DNA of 37,573 nt from assembly GCA_949031345.1 (NCBI GenBank), contig CARNVA010000015.1, positions 1 to 37,573 on the forward strand, written 5' to 3'. The notes beneath the pieces were generated by a model, which saw nothing but the letters and a program-made list of their open reading frames with translations, did no database searches and was not told the origin of the DNA. The position numbers were made by a program, and so were the translations under genes. The stretch comes from an uncultured Eubacteriales bacterium. GTDB lineage: Bacteria; Bacillota; Clostridia; Christensenellales; UBA1242. Numbering within the stretch: the stretch's first letter is position 1; each line of letters starts with the position of its first letter. This document shows positions 7,920-16,946 of the stretch, piece by piece.

Positions 7920-8510
7920 TTATTCGTTGTATCTTTGCTGAATATTCTGCAATAAAAAAGCCCTGATCTTTGTCATTTTATCTCGCACCTTATAGTAAAC
8001 TTCTGCTGGCACGATTGCTGGATACATATTTTCAAAAGTTTCTTCATTGTGCCTATATACCCCAAAATACTTTTCGTTTTTAAGTATGTTATAGATTGTA
8101 TTTCTTGCGAATGGTTTTCCGTGATTGTATATGTGATTTTCGGTTAAAGTTGAAATAATGTCTTTAACATAAGTTCCAAGTGAATATTGTTTGTAAATAT
8201 ATCTCACAACTTCGGCTTGTTCTTCATTTATCAATAATTTGTGGTCTTCTTTTGTGTAGCCATATATTAGGTGTCCACCTGTAAAGTTTCCTTTCAGTCT
8301 TGTTTCGTTCATTCCTCGCTTTACTTTTTGACTTAATTTTGCTGAGTAGTATTCAGCCATTCCTTCAAGTAAACTTTCAAGTATTATTCCTTCTAGTGTA
8401 TCAGGTATGTTTTCCATAGCAGATAATAATTTAACACCATTATCTTTTAGTATTTTCTTGTACTTGGCTGTTTCGTATTTGTTTCTACTAAATTGGGCGA
8501 AGAAAAAACG
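7920..8510 (-). pseudogene. Serine recombinase remnant, catalytic domain lost
   Basis: The segment encodes the middle of a large serine recombinase (resolvase/invertase type). FSRNKYETAKYKKILKDNG and ESLLEGMAEYYSAKLSQKVKRG match the end of the catalytic domain and its long helix, and the 'recombinase' domain follows (GYTKEDHKLLINEEQAEVVRYIYKQY, then NTIYNILKNEKYFGVYRHNE). The first 60 or so residues, including the catalytic serine, are missing. The open frame runs upstream to 8618, but that part is unrelated sequence with an inverted repeat and a hairpin. The C-terminal zinc-ribbon and coiled-coil region is also absent. It is almost certainly inactive and marks a decayed integrated element next to tRNA-Ser. 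Confidence 0.8.
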
Positions 8511-8543
8511 GAAGTGCGATCGGTTTATCCGCACTCCGTTTTT
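8503..8543. terminator. Bidirectional hairpin at the recombinase break point
   Basis: ACGGAAGTGCG (8508-8518) pairs with CGCACTCCGT (8530-8539) with one bulged base. It is flanked by A-run and T-run, so it could terminate transcription in either direction. It lies exactly where recombinase homology stops. Confidence 0.55.
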
Positions 8544-8585
8544 GCCCACTTTCGTTTTGCGAGAGTTCGTTTCATTTTGTTTAGA

Positions 8586-8638
8586 CGTGTGCTTGTTGCT
8601 GGAGCGAAGCGACAGCACTTGTTATATACAAGCACACG
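8586..8638. repeat. 10-bp inverted repeat
   Basis: CGTGTGCTTG (8586-8595) and CAAGCACACG (8629-8638) are perfect inverted repeats with 33 bases between them. They lie in the unrelated sequence that replaced the recombinase 5' end and may be the end of another small insertion. Confidence 0.5.
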
Positions 8639-8723
8639 CCTAAATGCCAAAGTGAATTTAAATATATAAAAACAGTATGTAATTTTAAATTTTTATGCTA
8701 CAATGTATTTAGGAGATATAAAA

Positions 8724-9641
8724 ATGAATAGAGAATACAAAGGATGTTCTAAAATAGATTTAATAAATGATTATGTAGTTTTAGATATTGAAACAACAGG
8801 TCTAGACCCTATATTCGACGAAATAATTGAAATTGGTGCAATAAAAATAAAAAACGGAATTGTTGTTGATTCATTTTCACAGCTAGTTAAACCTAGCACA
8901 CCAGTTAGTCAGTTTATTAGTGAGTTAACAGGAATAACCAATGATATGCTAAAATCAGCACCAACCATAAATGAGGTGTTGCCTAAATTTATAGAATTTG
9001 TTTCTGATATGCAAATAGTTGGACATAATGTAAATTTTGACATTAACTTTATATATGACAATTCTATACAAATTTCAAACAAGCCTTTTAAGAATGATTT
9101 TATTGATACATTGCGTCTTTCTCGTAAACTGTTTAAAGAATTAAAAAATCATAAATTAACTACTATTTGTGATTTCTTAAAATTTGATGGTATAGAACAT
9201 CATCGTGCATTGTCTGATTGTGATGCAACTTTTAAACTTTACGAATACATTAAGAACTATATTAACTCTAAACAAATTGTTTTACAGGAATTGTTTAAAC
9301 CAAAATCAAACAAATTAAAAGCTCAAGATATAATTTCAACGAATGAATGTTTTGATGAAACTAACCAGTTTTATGATAAGTATTGTGTGTTCACAGGCAC
9401 ATTAAGTGTTCCAAGAAAAAATGCTATGCAATTAGTTGTTGATTTGGGTGGACATTGTGAGGATAATGTTACTAAACAAACCAACTTTCTGGTGTTGGGT
9501 AATATTGACTATGGTAAATGTAAAGATACTAAAAGTGCAAAGTATAAAAAAGCTGAGCAATGTATTTTAAATGGACAAGACCTTACAATCATATCAGAGA
9601 ATGTTTTTTGGGATTTAGTGGGAAGTAGCAAGCCTGAGTAA
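8724..9641 (+). CDS. DnaQ-like 3'-5' exonuclease with C-terminal BRCT domain
   Basis: The N-terminal half is a DEDDh exonuclease: VLDIETTGLDP (Asp and Glu of motif I), VGHNVNFDINF (motif II) and HHRALSDCDAT (motif III). It resembles the epsilon proofreading subunit or an exonuclease fused to polymerase III. A linker leads to a C-terminal BRCT domain of about 85 residues (YCVFTGTLSVPRKNAMQLV, with GG and FLVLG blocks), a DNA-nick or phosphopeptide-binding module also seen in DNA ligase. The start chosen is the ATG after AGGAGAT; an earlier in-frame ATG at 8703 overlaps the likely -10 (TGC-TACAAT, 8696-8704). The product is 305 residues. Exonuclease-BRCT proteins are common in Bacillota, so the gene may be native or carried in with the accessory patch. 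Confidence 0.9.
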   Translation: MNREYKGCSKIDLINDYVVLDIETTGLDPIFDEIIEIGAIKIKNGIVVDSFSQLVKPSTPVSQFISELTGITNDMLKSAPTINEVLPKFIEFVSDMQIVGHNVNFDINFIYDNSIQISNKPFKNDFIDTLRLSRKLFKELKNHKLTTICDFLKFDGIEHHRALSDCDATFKLYEYIKNYINSKQIVLQELFKPKSNKLKAQDIISTNECFDETNQFYDKYCVFTGTLSVPRKNAMQLVVDLGGHCEDNVTKQTNFLVLGNIDYGKCKDTKSAKYKKAEQCILNGQDLTIISENVFWDLVGSSKPE

Positions 9642-9680
9642 TTATTCGATTTACGTTACACTTGCTCCGCCAAAGGAAAT

Positions 9681-9719
9681 AAGTACAAACTCACAATTGT
9701 GTGTGTTTGTACTTTTTTT
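9681..9719 (+). terminator. Terminator after the exonuclease gene
   Basis: AAGTACAAACTCACA (9681-9695) pairs with TGTGTGTTTGTACTT (9700-9714) with one mismatch and a four-base loop, followed by a T-run. Confidence 0.85.
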
Positions 9720-9888
9720 GTTTAAATGTTTTTTAGAATTTCTATTGAATGGTGCAAATTTACACATCAAATACATTTTTGAAGATAATTTATGATTGTT
9801 TTTGACTATGGACGCTTAAAAATTCTATTATGAAATGTTTGGTGGTTGGGTATTTAATGTGTTATCATGGGGTTATAGGAGGCTGGTT

Positions 9889-10305
9889 ATGGAGGATAAT
9901 GTGGACTTTAGGTATGTAACTAAAGACGAGTCAAGAGATTTTCACAGCAAAAGAAGAGCGTTTATCATCTTTCAAAATGAGTTGTTTTTTATCGAAAAAG
10001 GTAGTCCCATGTCTCACTGGGAATTTTGTTTGAGTAGGTTTAATTTAAGCAAAGAGGTTTTTAATCAGTTGGTAAGAGGTTATTATCTAGACGGTGATTT
10101 AGTTTTTTACAAAGACAATTTTGTTTATGATGAAGGGGTTATTCAAGAGGCGTTATTGTTTGTCAATCAGATAAAATCCGTTTTAAATTTGGATGAAGTA
10201 AAGCTCTATTTTGGTTTAATTGTTGGGAAACCTGGTGAAAATTGGCCTTTAGATTATTTTTATGGAACATCGCTTTCAAACAATGAAATCGTCAAGCATT
10301 CTTAA
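9889..10305 (+). CDS. Unknown soluble protein (138 aa)
   Basis: No family was recognised. The ATG at 9889 was chosen because AGGAGG lies six bases before it; an upstream in-frame ATG at 9835 has no such site. The protein is rich in aromatic residues, with conserved-looking segments KRRAFIIFQNELFFIEKGSPMSHWEF near the N-terminus and VRGYYLDGDLVFYKDNF in the middle. There is no signal peptide or membrane helix. The alternation of beta-like and helical stretches suggests a small globular protein. It lies between terminators and upstream of the GNAT gene, with a 110-base gap that shows no clear promoter. Confidence 0.75.
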   Translation: MEDNVDFRYVTKDESRDFHSKRRAFIIFQNELFFIEKGSPMSHWEFCLSRFNLSKEVFNQLVRGYYLDGDLVFYKDNFVYDEGVIQEALLFVNQIKSVLNLDEVKLYFGLIVGKPGENWPLDYFYGTSLSNNEIVKHS

Positions 10306-10415
10306 GATAGATTTATGAAAATTCAATTTTATAAATAATTTAGTTGTGTTTTATATGACTTAATGATGTTTTATTTCATATATTAAATTTATCTGTTTTG
10401 TGGAGGTTGAAAAGT

Positions 10416-10940
10416 ATGGCTAGATTGAGTTTGGTTGTGCCAAAGGTTGAAGAGCTTTGGTTTAGGCAAAAGTGCATGTCAAATCCTAAAACTATGGCTT
10501 ATAATGCTGGTTATCAGGTGAGTTATGATGGCTATCATTACGAAAGTGGTTGCATTGATTTTCCAAAAGAAAAGTGGGAAAAATGGCACAGCACTCGTCT
10601 TTCGGACGAAGATTTATTTTATGCATATATTTTGGATGAAGAGCTTAATCAGTTTGTTGGGTATGTCAACTTTAAGATAAATCGTATCTCTGGCAAGGCA
10701 AGCATGGGAATTTTGATTGATGATGATTTTCGAGGAAGAGGTTATATGCGACCTGCATTGATGCTCTTAATTGAAAAGGCCAAAGAAAAGGGGGTTAAGG
10801 CTTTGACGGACACCGTTCCTAAGTCAAGAGAGAGGGCTCTTAAGGTTTTCTTTGATTTGGGTTTTGAGATTGTGGACACATTCACTGTGAAAAAGTTTGA
10901 TAAGGATGATGAGGTTTTTGCTATTGAAAAAAAGTTGTGA
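10416..10940 (+). CDS. GNAT-family N-acetyltransferase
   Basis: The 174-residue protein has the GNAT fold. A central beta strand (SMGILIDDDF) leads into the acetyl-CoA pyrophosphate loop of the R/Q-x-x-G-x-G/A type, here FRGRGYMRPALMLLIEKAKEKG, followed by an ALKVFFDLGFEIVD segment typical of the C-terminal GNAT strand and helix. It probably acetylates a small-molecule amine or a protein N-terminus; the substrate cannot be told. The ATG at 10416 was chosen because GGAGG (10402-10406) precedes it. The next gene is 430 bases away. Confidence 0.85.
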   Translation: MARLSLVVPKVEELWFRQKCMSNPKTMAYNAGYQVSYDGYHYESGCIDFPKEKWEKWHSTRLSDEDLFYAYILDEELNQFVGYVNFKINRISGKASMGILIDDDFRGRGYMRPALMLLIEKAKEKGVKALTDTVPKSRERALKVFFDLGFEIVDTFTVKKFDKDDEVFAIEKKL

Positions 10941-11086
10941 AAGTTTTCACATTTTTAAAACATTTAAATTTAACATTGCTCGTTTTTCAAAATTGCTTTT
11001 GTTTTTTTTAAAGGGAAAAATTTAATCTTGGCTGGTTTTAAAATGGGTGTTGAGATTTTTTTGAATTAAAATAAATATTAAATAAG

Positions 11087-11112
11087 CTTCCTTGATTGAA
11101 GGGAGTTTTTTT
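11087..11112 (+). terminator. Terminator in the gap after the GNAT gene
   Basis: CTTCCTT (11087-11093) pairs with AAGGGAG (11099-11105) across a five-base loop and is followed by seven T bases. The 145 bases between the GNAT stop and this hairpin contain nothing recognisable. Confidence 0.65.
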
Positions 11113-11213
11113 ATAATATTTTTAAGATTTGCATTATTTTTAGTGAGATGGGCTTTCACAGATTTGGCTGCATACTTGAGATTTAATTTGAATAACAGAA
11201 GCTTATTTTATTG

Positions 11214-11243
11214 AATTTATCAAATCGTAAATTTATCAAATCG
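11214..11243. repeat. Tandem 14-mer upstream of the surface-protein promoter
   Basis: AATTTATCAAATCG occurs twice, at 11214-11227 and 11230-11243, spaced 16 bases apart. It lies 58 bases before the -35 box of the next promoter, so it could be a regulator binding site on one and a half DNA turns. This is inference. Confidence 0.4.
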
Positions 11244-11300
11244 CAAGTGATAAACATATATTAACTAAGACTTAATTATTAAGGCTGGAAAAGATAGTTA

Positions 11301-11329
11301 TTGACAAAATATATAGATTATATTATATT
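11301..11329 (+). promoter_or_regulatory. Promoter of the 1830-aa surface protein
   Basis: A consensus TTGACA (11301-11306) and TATATT (11324-11329) with a 17-base spacer lie 41 bases before the start codon. Confidence 0.7.
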
Positions 11330-11370
11330 TAGTATTGGAAAATTAAATTTTCAATTTAAGGGAGTCAAAC

Positions 11371-14300
11371 ATGAAAAAGTTGGGCAGAAATGCGAAGTTT
11401 CTTTTGATTATTTTAGCTGTGTTTATGACAGTGTTTATGCTTTCAGGAATTGTTTTAAGCACCAGTGCTTTAAGTGAGAATGGTCAAGAAAATGAAACAA
11501 GTTTGATGGCAAATGAAGGGGAAGAGAAGAGTGATACCTATTTATCTGATTTATCAAACAGTTATTTAGTATCAGGTTATCTTCCAAACGGAGTTGTGAA
11601 AGACAAAACCAGTAGTGGTGGGTTTTTATCTATCAAAATGGATGGATATGCCACTTATTTTTTGAAAGGTCTTTTCACGCCTACTGAAAAAAGATTTATT
11701 TATAATATAAGTAATTTGAATTATCGCTATTTTTCAAGTTTCATTGGCGTTCAAAGCAACACCTCTGCAAGTGGAAAGGCTGTTTTTGGAATTGACCTGT
11801 CAAATTCGGCAACTGGCGGTTGGGTGACCAAATATTCAAGTGAGGATATGACTTCAAACGATTCTGCTAAGTCAATTTTGGTTGACCTTCAGGGTTATTC
11901 ATACATGAGAGTAAGGGCTGACTTTGCAAGTGGTTCTCGTATTGTGGCAAATGCTGTTTGGGCGGACGCAAAGTTTACTGACAATGCAAATCAAGAATTT
12001 AATTATCTTATTAAATCACTAAACCAATATGACCAATTATTGAAAAATGAATATGCTGATGCTGACCTTTCAAACAAGGAATATGAGCTTGCACTTCTTC
12101 AGCGAAACTATATAAGCAAGTTTGGCACTATGGGGCATGTAACTTTACACAACTATATTCTCAGCAGTGAAAATAATGCAGCTGCTTTCTATTGGCTTTT
12201 CAATAATTTGGATGTGCTTCGCATGTATACAACAGGTGGAATGCCTGACAATGTTGACATGTATAAGAAAAACAACACTTACAATGCTTCAAGCTGGTCA
12301 AACTCATTGAGGGTTTTGACAAACCTTTACACAAATTTTAAAGATGACCTTGCTGACGACAGTCTTTCTGAGCTTGGAAAAAGAAGGGGTGACATTTATC
12401 AAAAGATGATGATTTCCATTTCTTTGACCCATTCAAAGAGGGTGCGTTTCTGGATTTATGACCTTGGCCCTGACAACTCTTTCAACAAGAAAGACAATGA
12501 CTCAAATCCGCTGATGAGATATCAGGTGTTTAAGAAAATGTGGCTTGCTGGAAAGCTTGACAACAATGTTTTTGAAAATATTGAAGTGGAAGAAATGCGT
12601 AATGTTATGAACACCCTTCTTCCTGACAACGAAATTGAATGGCTGCTTGACTACTGGAAATGGAAGGGGACAAAAGGACCTTACAATCACATGGCTTACT
12701 TAGTGGCCTATGAGTTTTGGTCTGGAGTACCTCATCTTTATGACCCAGAAAAGAAAGATTATTATTATGAAAAATACAGACTTAATGGTTATGGCATCGA
12801 ATACAAAAAATATTACACTCATGCTTGGATGATGTTTGAAACTGGCGGGGTGTGCTGGAACATGTCAAACATTGGGGCAAACATGACTTCCGTTTGGGGA
12901 CATCCTTCAACACCTTTAGGACAATCGGGTTATGTTGAACATGTTGCTTATGCTGATTATTACAAAAATGCAGAGGGCAAAGGTTATTGGGCCCTTACAA
13001 ATGATGTGTTTGGATGGGTCAATACAAACTTTAAAAACTTCAACAACCTTGGAAGTGCGGGTGGTTGGTATACTTTGAGACCTATGCTTGACTGGGGTGT
13101 AGGCTCTTATGCGAGTGTTCAAAGCGGAACATATCTTTTATTGGCACAGGCTGCAATGAACGACTTTGCCAACTTTGAAAAGGCGAAAGAGCTTATGCTT
13201 CTCGCAAATGTTTACAACGGTGACCTTGCAAAACAAGAACAGATTTATCGTCAGGCGTTGGAAATTCAAAAATTCAACCTTGACGCTTGGCTTGGGCTTA
13301 TAAACAACTATGCAGCTCAGCAAAAATCTGGGGATGAGTTTGTTGAGCTTGCTCGTCAGCTTGCAGACGCTTTGAAATTCTATCCACTTCCTATGTATGA
13401 TATGCTTAGATTGATTGGAAAGCACGCGTCTAAACCAGAGTATATGGCTGTTTTAAGCATGATTCAAGCTGAATACTTGGCAATTGGAAGCAAGGCAACT
13501 GAGGCACAAGTTTTGCAGTCAAATATTACAAGAATAATGGCAAACTACCTTCTTGGAAGAGTGGATACTGAAGTTGCTAAATTTGAGTTTGACGGCGAAG
13601 GTGGCGGCACTTTAGCACTCGGCAAAATGTATGAGACTTCAAAACCTACTTGGGAATACAGCATAGACGGTGGCGAGACTTGGCTTCTGACAGATGAAAA
13701 GTCTTTGGCTTTGACAACCGAACAAATTCAAATTATAAGTGCTGATACAGATATTAAAGTGCATATTATTGGAACAAATAGAACAGAACAAAACACTTAT
13801 GTAATTGACATTACAAAAGCAAATGATCCAACAGGTTTTTATGTCAACGACTGGGAAAACAAAATTTTCGGGCTTGACGAGACTATGGATTGGAGATACC
13901 AAGGTGAAGAGGACTGGACGGCTTATTCAAAAAAGCAGCCAGACCTGTCAGGTGATAAAACGATTGAAATAAGAAGACGCGCTGCAGGTACAAAGCTTGC
14001 AAGTGAGGTCGCTACTTACTCTCTGACTTCTGACGGTGAAGACAACACACAAAAGAAATATATCCCAATTAAACATCTATCAGTTTATGATGTTTCATCA
14101 GAGGCTACAACTCACCAAGGTGACGCTGCCTATATGATTGACGGAAATTACAACACAAGATGGCATTCTGATTGGAATGGCAATGATACAAAAAGATATA
14201 TCATAATTGAATTTGACCAGCTGTTCGCTTTTACGGCTATGGATTATATTCCAGCAGGTGGCGGAAACGGAAAGATACTTAAAGGAAAAATTTACGGCAG

Positions 14301-16863
14301 TGTAACAGGCGAAGAATGGACAGAGCTTGCAAGTGTTGATTGGCAACAAAATGAAACATTAAAGACAGCTGAGTTTTTGGATAGCAACTTAAAGTTTAAG
14401 TATATAAAGATTGTCGGCGAAAAATGTTCTGGAAGCAAAAGTTTCATTTCGGGAAGAATGTTCAATTTCTATCATAATGAAGAGGCTACTTCAAGTCAAA
14501 AGCCAACCGCGGCACTTAAATACAGCACAAAAGCATTGACAAACGGTGATGTAATTGTTGATTTATACAACTCAAGTGCAAACATTATTGTCACAAACAA
14601 TGGCGGAAAAACATCTCACACATTCACTGAAAATGGCACTTTCAACTTTGAATTTAAGGATGTAAACGGCCAAACTGGTCAGGCGGTTGCATCTGTAGAC
14701 TGGATTGACAAAGATGTCCCTGTCGCAGAAGCAAGTTACAGCACCACAGATAAAACCAAAAACAATGTTATTGTGACCTTGACCTTCAATGAAGAGGTTG
14801 TGATAAACAACAATGGTGGAAGATACACCTATACATTCACTTCAAACGGTGAGTTTACCTTCTTCTTCACAGACCTAGCGGGCAATCAAGGCTCTTATAC
14901 AGCAAAAGTTGAAAACATTTTTAATACTCGTCCAAATATTATCAATATTGAATACAGCACGACAGAGCCAACCAAGGACAATGTAACTGTTACTTTCACC
15001 CTTGACAGAGAGGTGAAAGAATATTCAACGACAACTTACAGCAAAACTTTCGTTGGTGAGTTTACTGAAAACAAATCGAAGATATTCCTTTTCACAGACG
15101 AGCTTGGAAACAGAGTTTCAAAGCAAATCAATGTCAATTGGATTGACAGGACAACGCCAAAGGGAACAATTATTTACAGCACGCTCAATCCTGCAAATAG
15201 GGTGACTGCCTATGTCGAATTTGATGAAGAGAATGTTGTCATTACAAACAACGACGGCAAAAACTCTTATCTATTTGAAGATAACGGCTTGTTTACCTTT
15301 GAATTTGTTGACAGAGCAGGAAACAGGGGCAGTGTAACAGCAAAGGTTGGCTGGATTGACAAGAACATTGCTGCACCTGAGATTGTATATGATATAAATG
15401 ATTTTACAAACAAGAATGTCAAGGCTTCACTTTTAGTAAACGGAAAAGTGGTTGATACTCACATTTTTGAAGATAATGGCAAATTTGATTTTAGTTATCA
15501 ACTTAATGGAAAAACCCTTGTTGCAACTGCTGTTGTGACTTGGATTGATAAAAAAGCACCAGTTGCAACCATCAATTACAGCACAATGGGTTGGACTCGA
15601 TTTGATGTGACAGCTTCAATTGCTTTTGATGAAAATGATGTCGTTATCACAAACAACGGCGGCTTAAATACCTATGTTTTTGATGAAAAAGGCTCTTTCA
15701 CATTCGAGTTTGCTGACAAGGCAGGAAATATAGGCAGCGCAACAGCCAAGGTTACTTGGATTTACAAAAGCGTGCCTAAGGCAATCATTTCTTACAACTT
15801 GACCAGCCTGACAAATAGGGATGTAATTGCAAGCGTTGTTGATTTTGAAAAACCAGACAATGTTGAAGAAAGCAGCTTTAATGTATTCAAAAAATCTATC
15901 ATAGTAAACAACAATTTCGGAAGCAGAAATCATACATTTATTGAGAATGGAAGTTTTACATTCCAGTTTGTTGACGGCGCAGGAAATGAAAGCACTGCTA
16001 CTGCAACAGTTGATTGGATTGACAAGGTTGTGCCTACTGCAAAACTTGAATACAGCAATTATGACATTACAAGAGACCCTGTGACAGTTGTGATTTCTTT
16101 TGATAAAGAAAATGTAACAATCTTAAACAACGACGGAAAAGACAGTTATATCTTTGACGATAACGGCACCTTTATTTTTGAGTTTGAAGACCAACTTGGA
16201 AACAAAGGTCAGGCTCAAGCGATTGTCAACTGGATAAACAAAAAATTGCCAAATGTAAGCATTGTTTATGATATCGTTGAAAAAACTAATCAAGATGTTG
16301 TGGCAACTCTCGTATTTGACAGCGAAGACGAGGTTGTAATCGTAAACAACGATGGAAACAATCATTATACATTCACAGAAAACGGAAGCTTTACTTTTGA
16401 ATATGTCTATGGTGAAGGCAATTTTGCAAGCATTACAGCCAAGGTTTCTTGGATTAAAAAGACAATATCAATCAAATATTATGAAGGCGAAGAGCTTTTA
16501 AATGAAGATGTCATCTCTTATGGCTCTGGCTATCAAATTTTGTTTAAAGCAAAAGAATATGATGATAAAGTCTTCAGCCACTGGGCAAGTGGGGAAGATA
16601 AATATTACGAAGGTGATATTTTAAGTCTTGAAGATGACCTCACCTTAGTTGCCGTTTACAAAACAAATGGCGAAAACCCTGGAAATCCTGGTGGTAACCC
16701 AGAAAACCCTGACATAGATCCAGACGATAAGCCAAAGCCAGATAAAAATGAAGACGGAAATAGCAATATGGGTTTAATCATCGGAATTGCTGTTGCCGCT
16801 GTTGCAGTTTGCGTAATCGCTGCAGTGACAATCATTCTGTTGAAAAAGAAAAAACATAAATAA
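11371..16863 (+). CDS. Giant surface protein: possible transglutaminase-like core, F5/8C domain, nine Ig-like repeats, membrane anchor
   Basis: The protein has 1830 residues. An N-terminal signal peptide (about 1-34: basic start, long hydrophobic core) is followed by a large helical and aromatic region (50-560). In it GGVCWN (Cys 495), YVEHV (His 524) and LTNDVFGW (Asp 545) have the order and spacing of a transglutaminase-like Cys-His-Asp triad; this is inference. A helical stretch (about 570-740) may bind partners. An F5/8 type C (discoidin, CBM32-like) domain spans about 900-1037 and suggests glycan binding. Nine Ig-like repeats of about 70 residues run from 1045 to 1700, each with a form of VTNNGG, FTENGSFTFEF, DxAGN and WIDK. 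An InlB-B-repeat-like segment (1700-1768), a Pro/Asn/Asp-rich linker and a C-terminal membrane helix with KKKKHK tail follow. There is no LPxTG, so it is held by its own helix. AAGGGAG precedes the ATG. It is monocistronic. Confidence 0.9.
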   Translation: MKKLGRNAKFLLIILAVFMTVFMLSGIVLSTSALSENGQENETSLMANEGEEKSDTYLSDLSNSYLVSGYLPNGVVKDKTSSGGFLSIKMDGYATYFLKGLFTPTEKRFIYNISNLNYRYFSSFIGVQSNTSASGKAVFGIDLSNSATGGWVTKYSSEDMTSNDSAKSILVDLQGYSYMRVRADFASGSRIVANAVWADAKFTDNANQEFNYLIKSLNQYDQLLKNEYADADLSNKEYELALLQRNYISKFGTMGHVTLHNYILSSENNAAAFYWLFNNLDVLRMYTTGGMPDNVDMYKKNNTYNASSWSNSLRVLTNLYTNFKDDLADDSLSELGKRRGDIYQKMMISISLTHSKRVRFWIYDLGPDNSFNKKDNDSNPLMRYQVFKKMWLAGKLDNNVFENIEVEEMRNVMNTLLPDNEIEWLLDYWKWKGTKGPYNHMAYLVAYEFWSGVPHLYDPEKKDYYYEKYRLNGYGIEYKKYYTHAWMMFETGGVCWNMSNIGANMTSVWGHPSTPLGQSGYVEHVAYADYYKNAEGKGYWALTNDVFGWVNTNFKNFNNLGSAGGWYTLRPMLDWGVGSYASVQSGTYLLLAQAAMNDFANFEKAKELMLLANVYNGDLAKQEQIYRQALEIQKFNLDAWLGLINNYAAQQKSGDEFVELARQLADALKFYPLPMYDMLRLIGKHASKPEYMAVLSMIQAEYLAIGSKATEAQVLQSNITRIMANYLLGRVDTEVAKFEFDGEGGGTLALGKMYETSKPTWEYSIDGGETWLLTDEKSLALTTEQIQIISADTDIKVHIIGTNRTEQNTYVIDITKANDPTGFYVNDWENKIFGLDETMDWRYQGEEDWTAYSKKQPDLSGDKTIEIRRRAAGTKLASEVATYSLTSDGEDNTQKKYIPIKHLSVYDVSSEATTHQGDAAYMIDGNYNTRWHSDWNGNDTKRYIIIEFDQLFAFTAMDYIPAGGGNGKILKGKIYGSVTGEEWTELASVDWQQNETLKTAEFLDSNLKFKYIKIVGEKCSGSKSFISGRMFNFYHNEEATSSQKPTAALKYSTKALTNGDVIVDLYNSSANIIVTNNGGKTSHTFTENGTFNFEFKDVNGQTGQAVASVDWIDKDVPVAEASYSTTDKTKNNVIVTLTFNEEVVINNNGGRYTYTFTSNGEFTFFFTDLAGNQGSYTAKVENIFNTRPNIINIEYSTTEPTKDNVTVTFTLDREVKEYSTTTYSKTFVGEFTENKSKIFLFTDELGNRVSKQINVNWIDRTTPKGTIIYSTLNPANRVTAYVEFDEENVVITNNDGKNSYLFEDNGLFTFEFVDRAGNRGSVTAKVGWIDKNIAAPEIVYDINDFTNKNVKASLLVNGKVVDTHIFEDNGKFDFSYQLNGKTLVATAVVTWIDKKAPVATINYSTMGWTRFDVTASIAFDENDVVITNNGGLNTYVFDEKGSFTFEFADKAGNIGSATAKVTWIYKSVPKAIISYNLTSLTNRDVIASVVDFEKPDNVEESSFNVFKKSIIVNNNFGSRNHTFIENGSFTFQFVDGAGNESTATATVDWIDKVVPTAKLEYSNYDITRDPVTVVISFDKENVTILNNDGKDSYIFDDNGTFIFEFEDQLGNKGQAQAIVNWINKKLPNVSIVYDIVEKTNQDVVATLVFDSEDEVVIVNNDGNNHYTFTENGSFTFEYVYGEGNFASITAKVSWIKKTISIKYYEGEELLNEDVISYGSGYQILFKAKEYDDKVFSHWASGEDKYYEGDILSLEDDLTLVAVYKTNGENPGNPGGNPENPDIDPDDKPKPDKNEDGNSNMGLIIGIAVAAVAVCVIAAVTIILLKKKKHK
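14503..16470 (+). repeat. Nine tandem Ig-like repeat units inside the surface protein
   Basis: Units of about 63-86 codons begin with a Pro-x-Ala/Thr-x-(I/V/L)-x-Tyr-Ser type strand and end with WIDK or a variant. Units 4, 6 and 8 are closest to each other, units 3, 5 and 7 are more diverged and unit 7 has an insertion of about 15 residues. DNA identity between units is low, so this is an old expansion rather than a recent one. Confidence 0.8.
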
Positions 16864-16875
16864 AACATAAAATGT

Positions 16876-16900
16876 GGCATAAATTTTTATGCCCTTTTTA
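16876..16900 (+). terminator. Terminator after the surface-protein gene
   Basis: GGCATAA (16876-16882) pairs with TTATGCC (16887-16893), followed by CTTTTT. Confidence 0.75.
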
Positions 16901-16946
16901 TTTGCTTTGTCTAAGCTTTAATGTTAGAATAAATTAAGGACGGATT

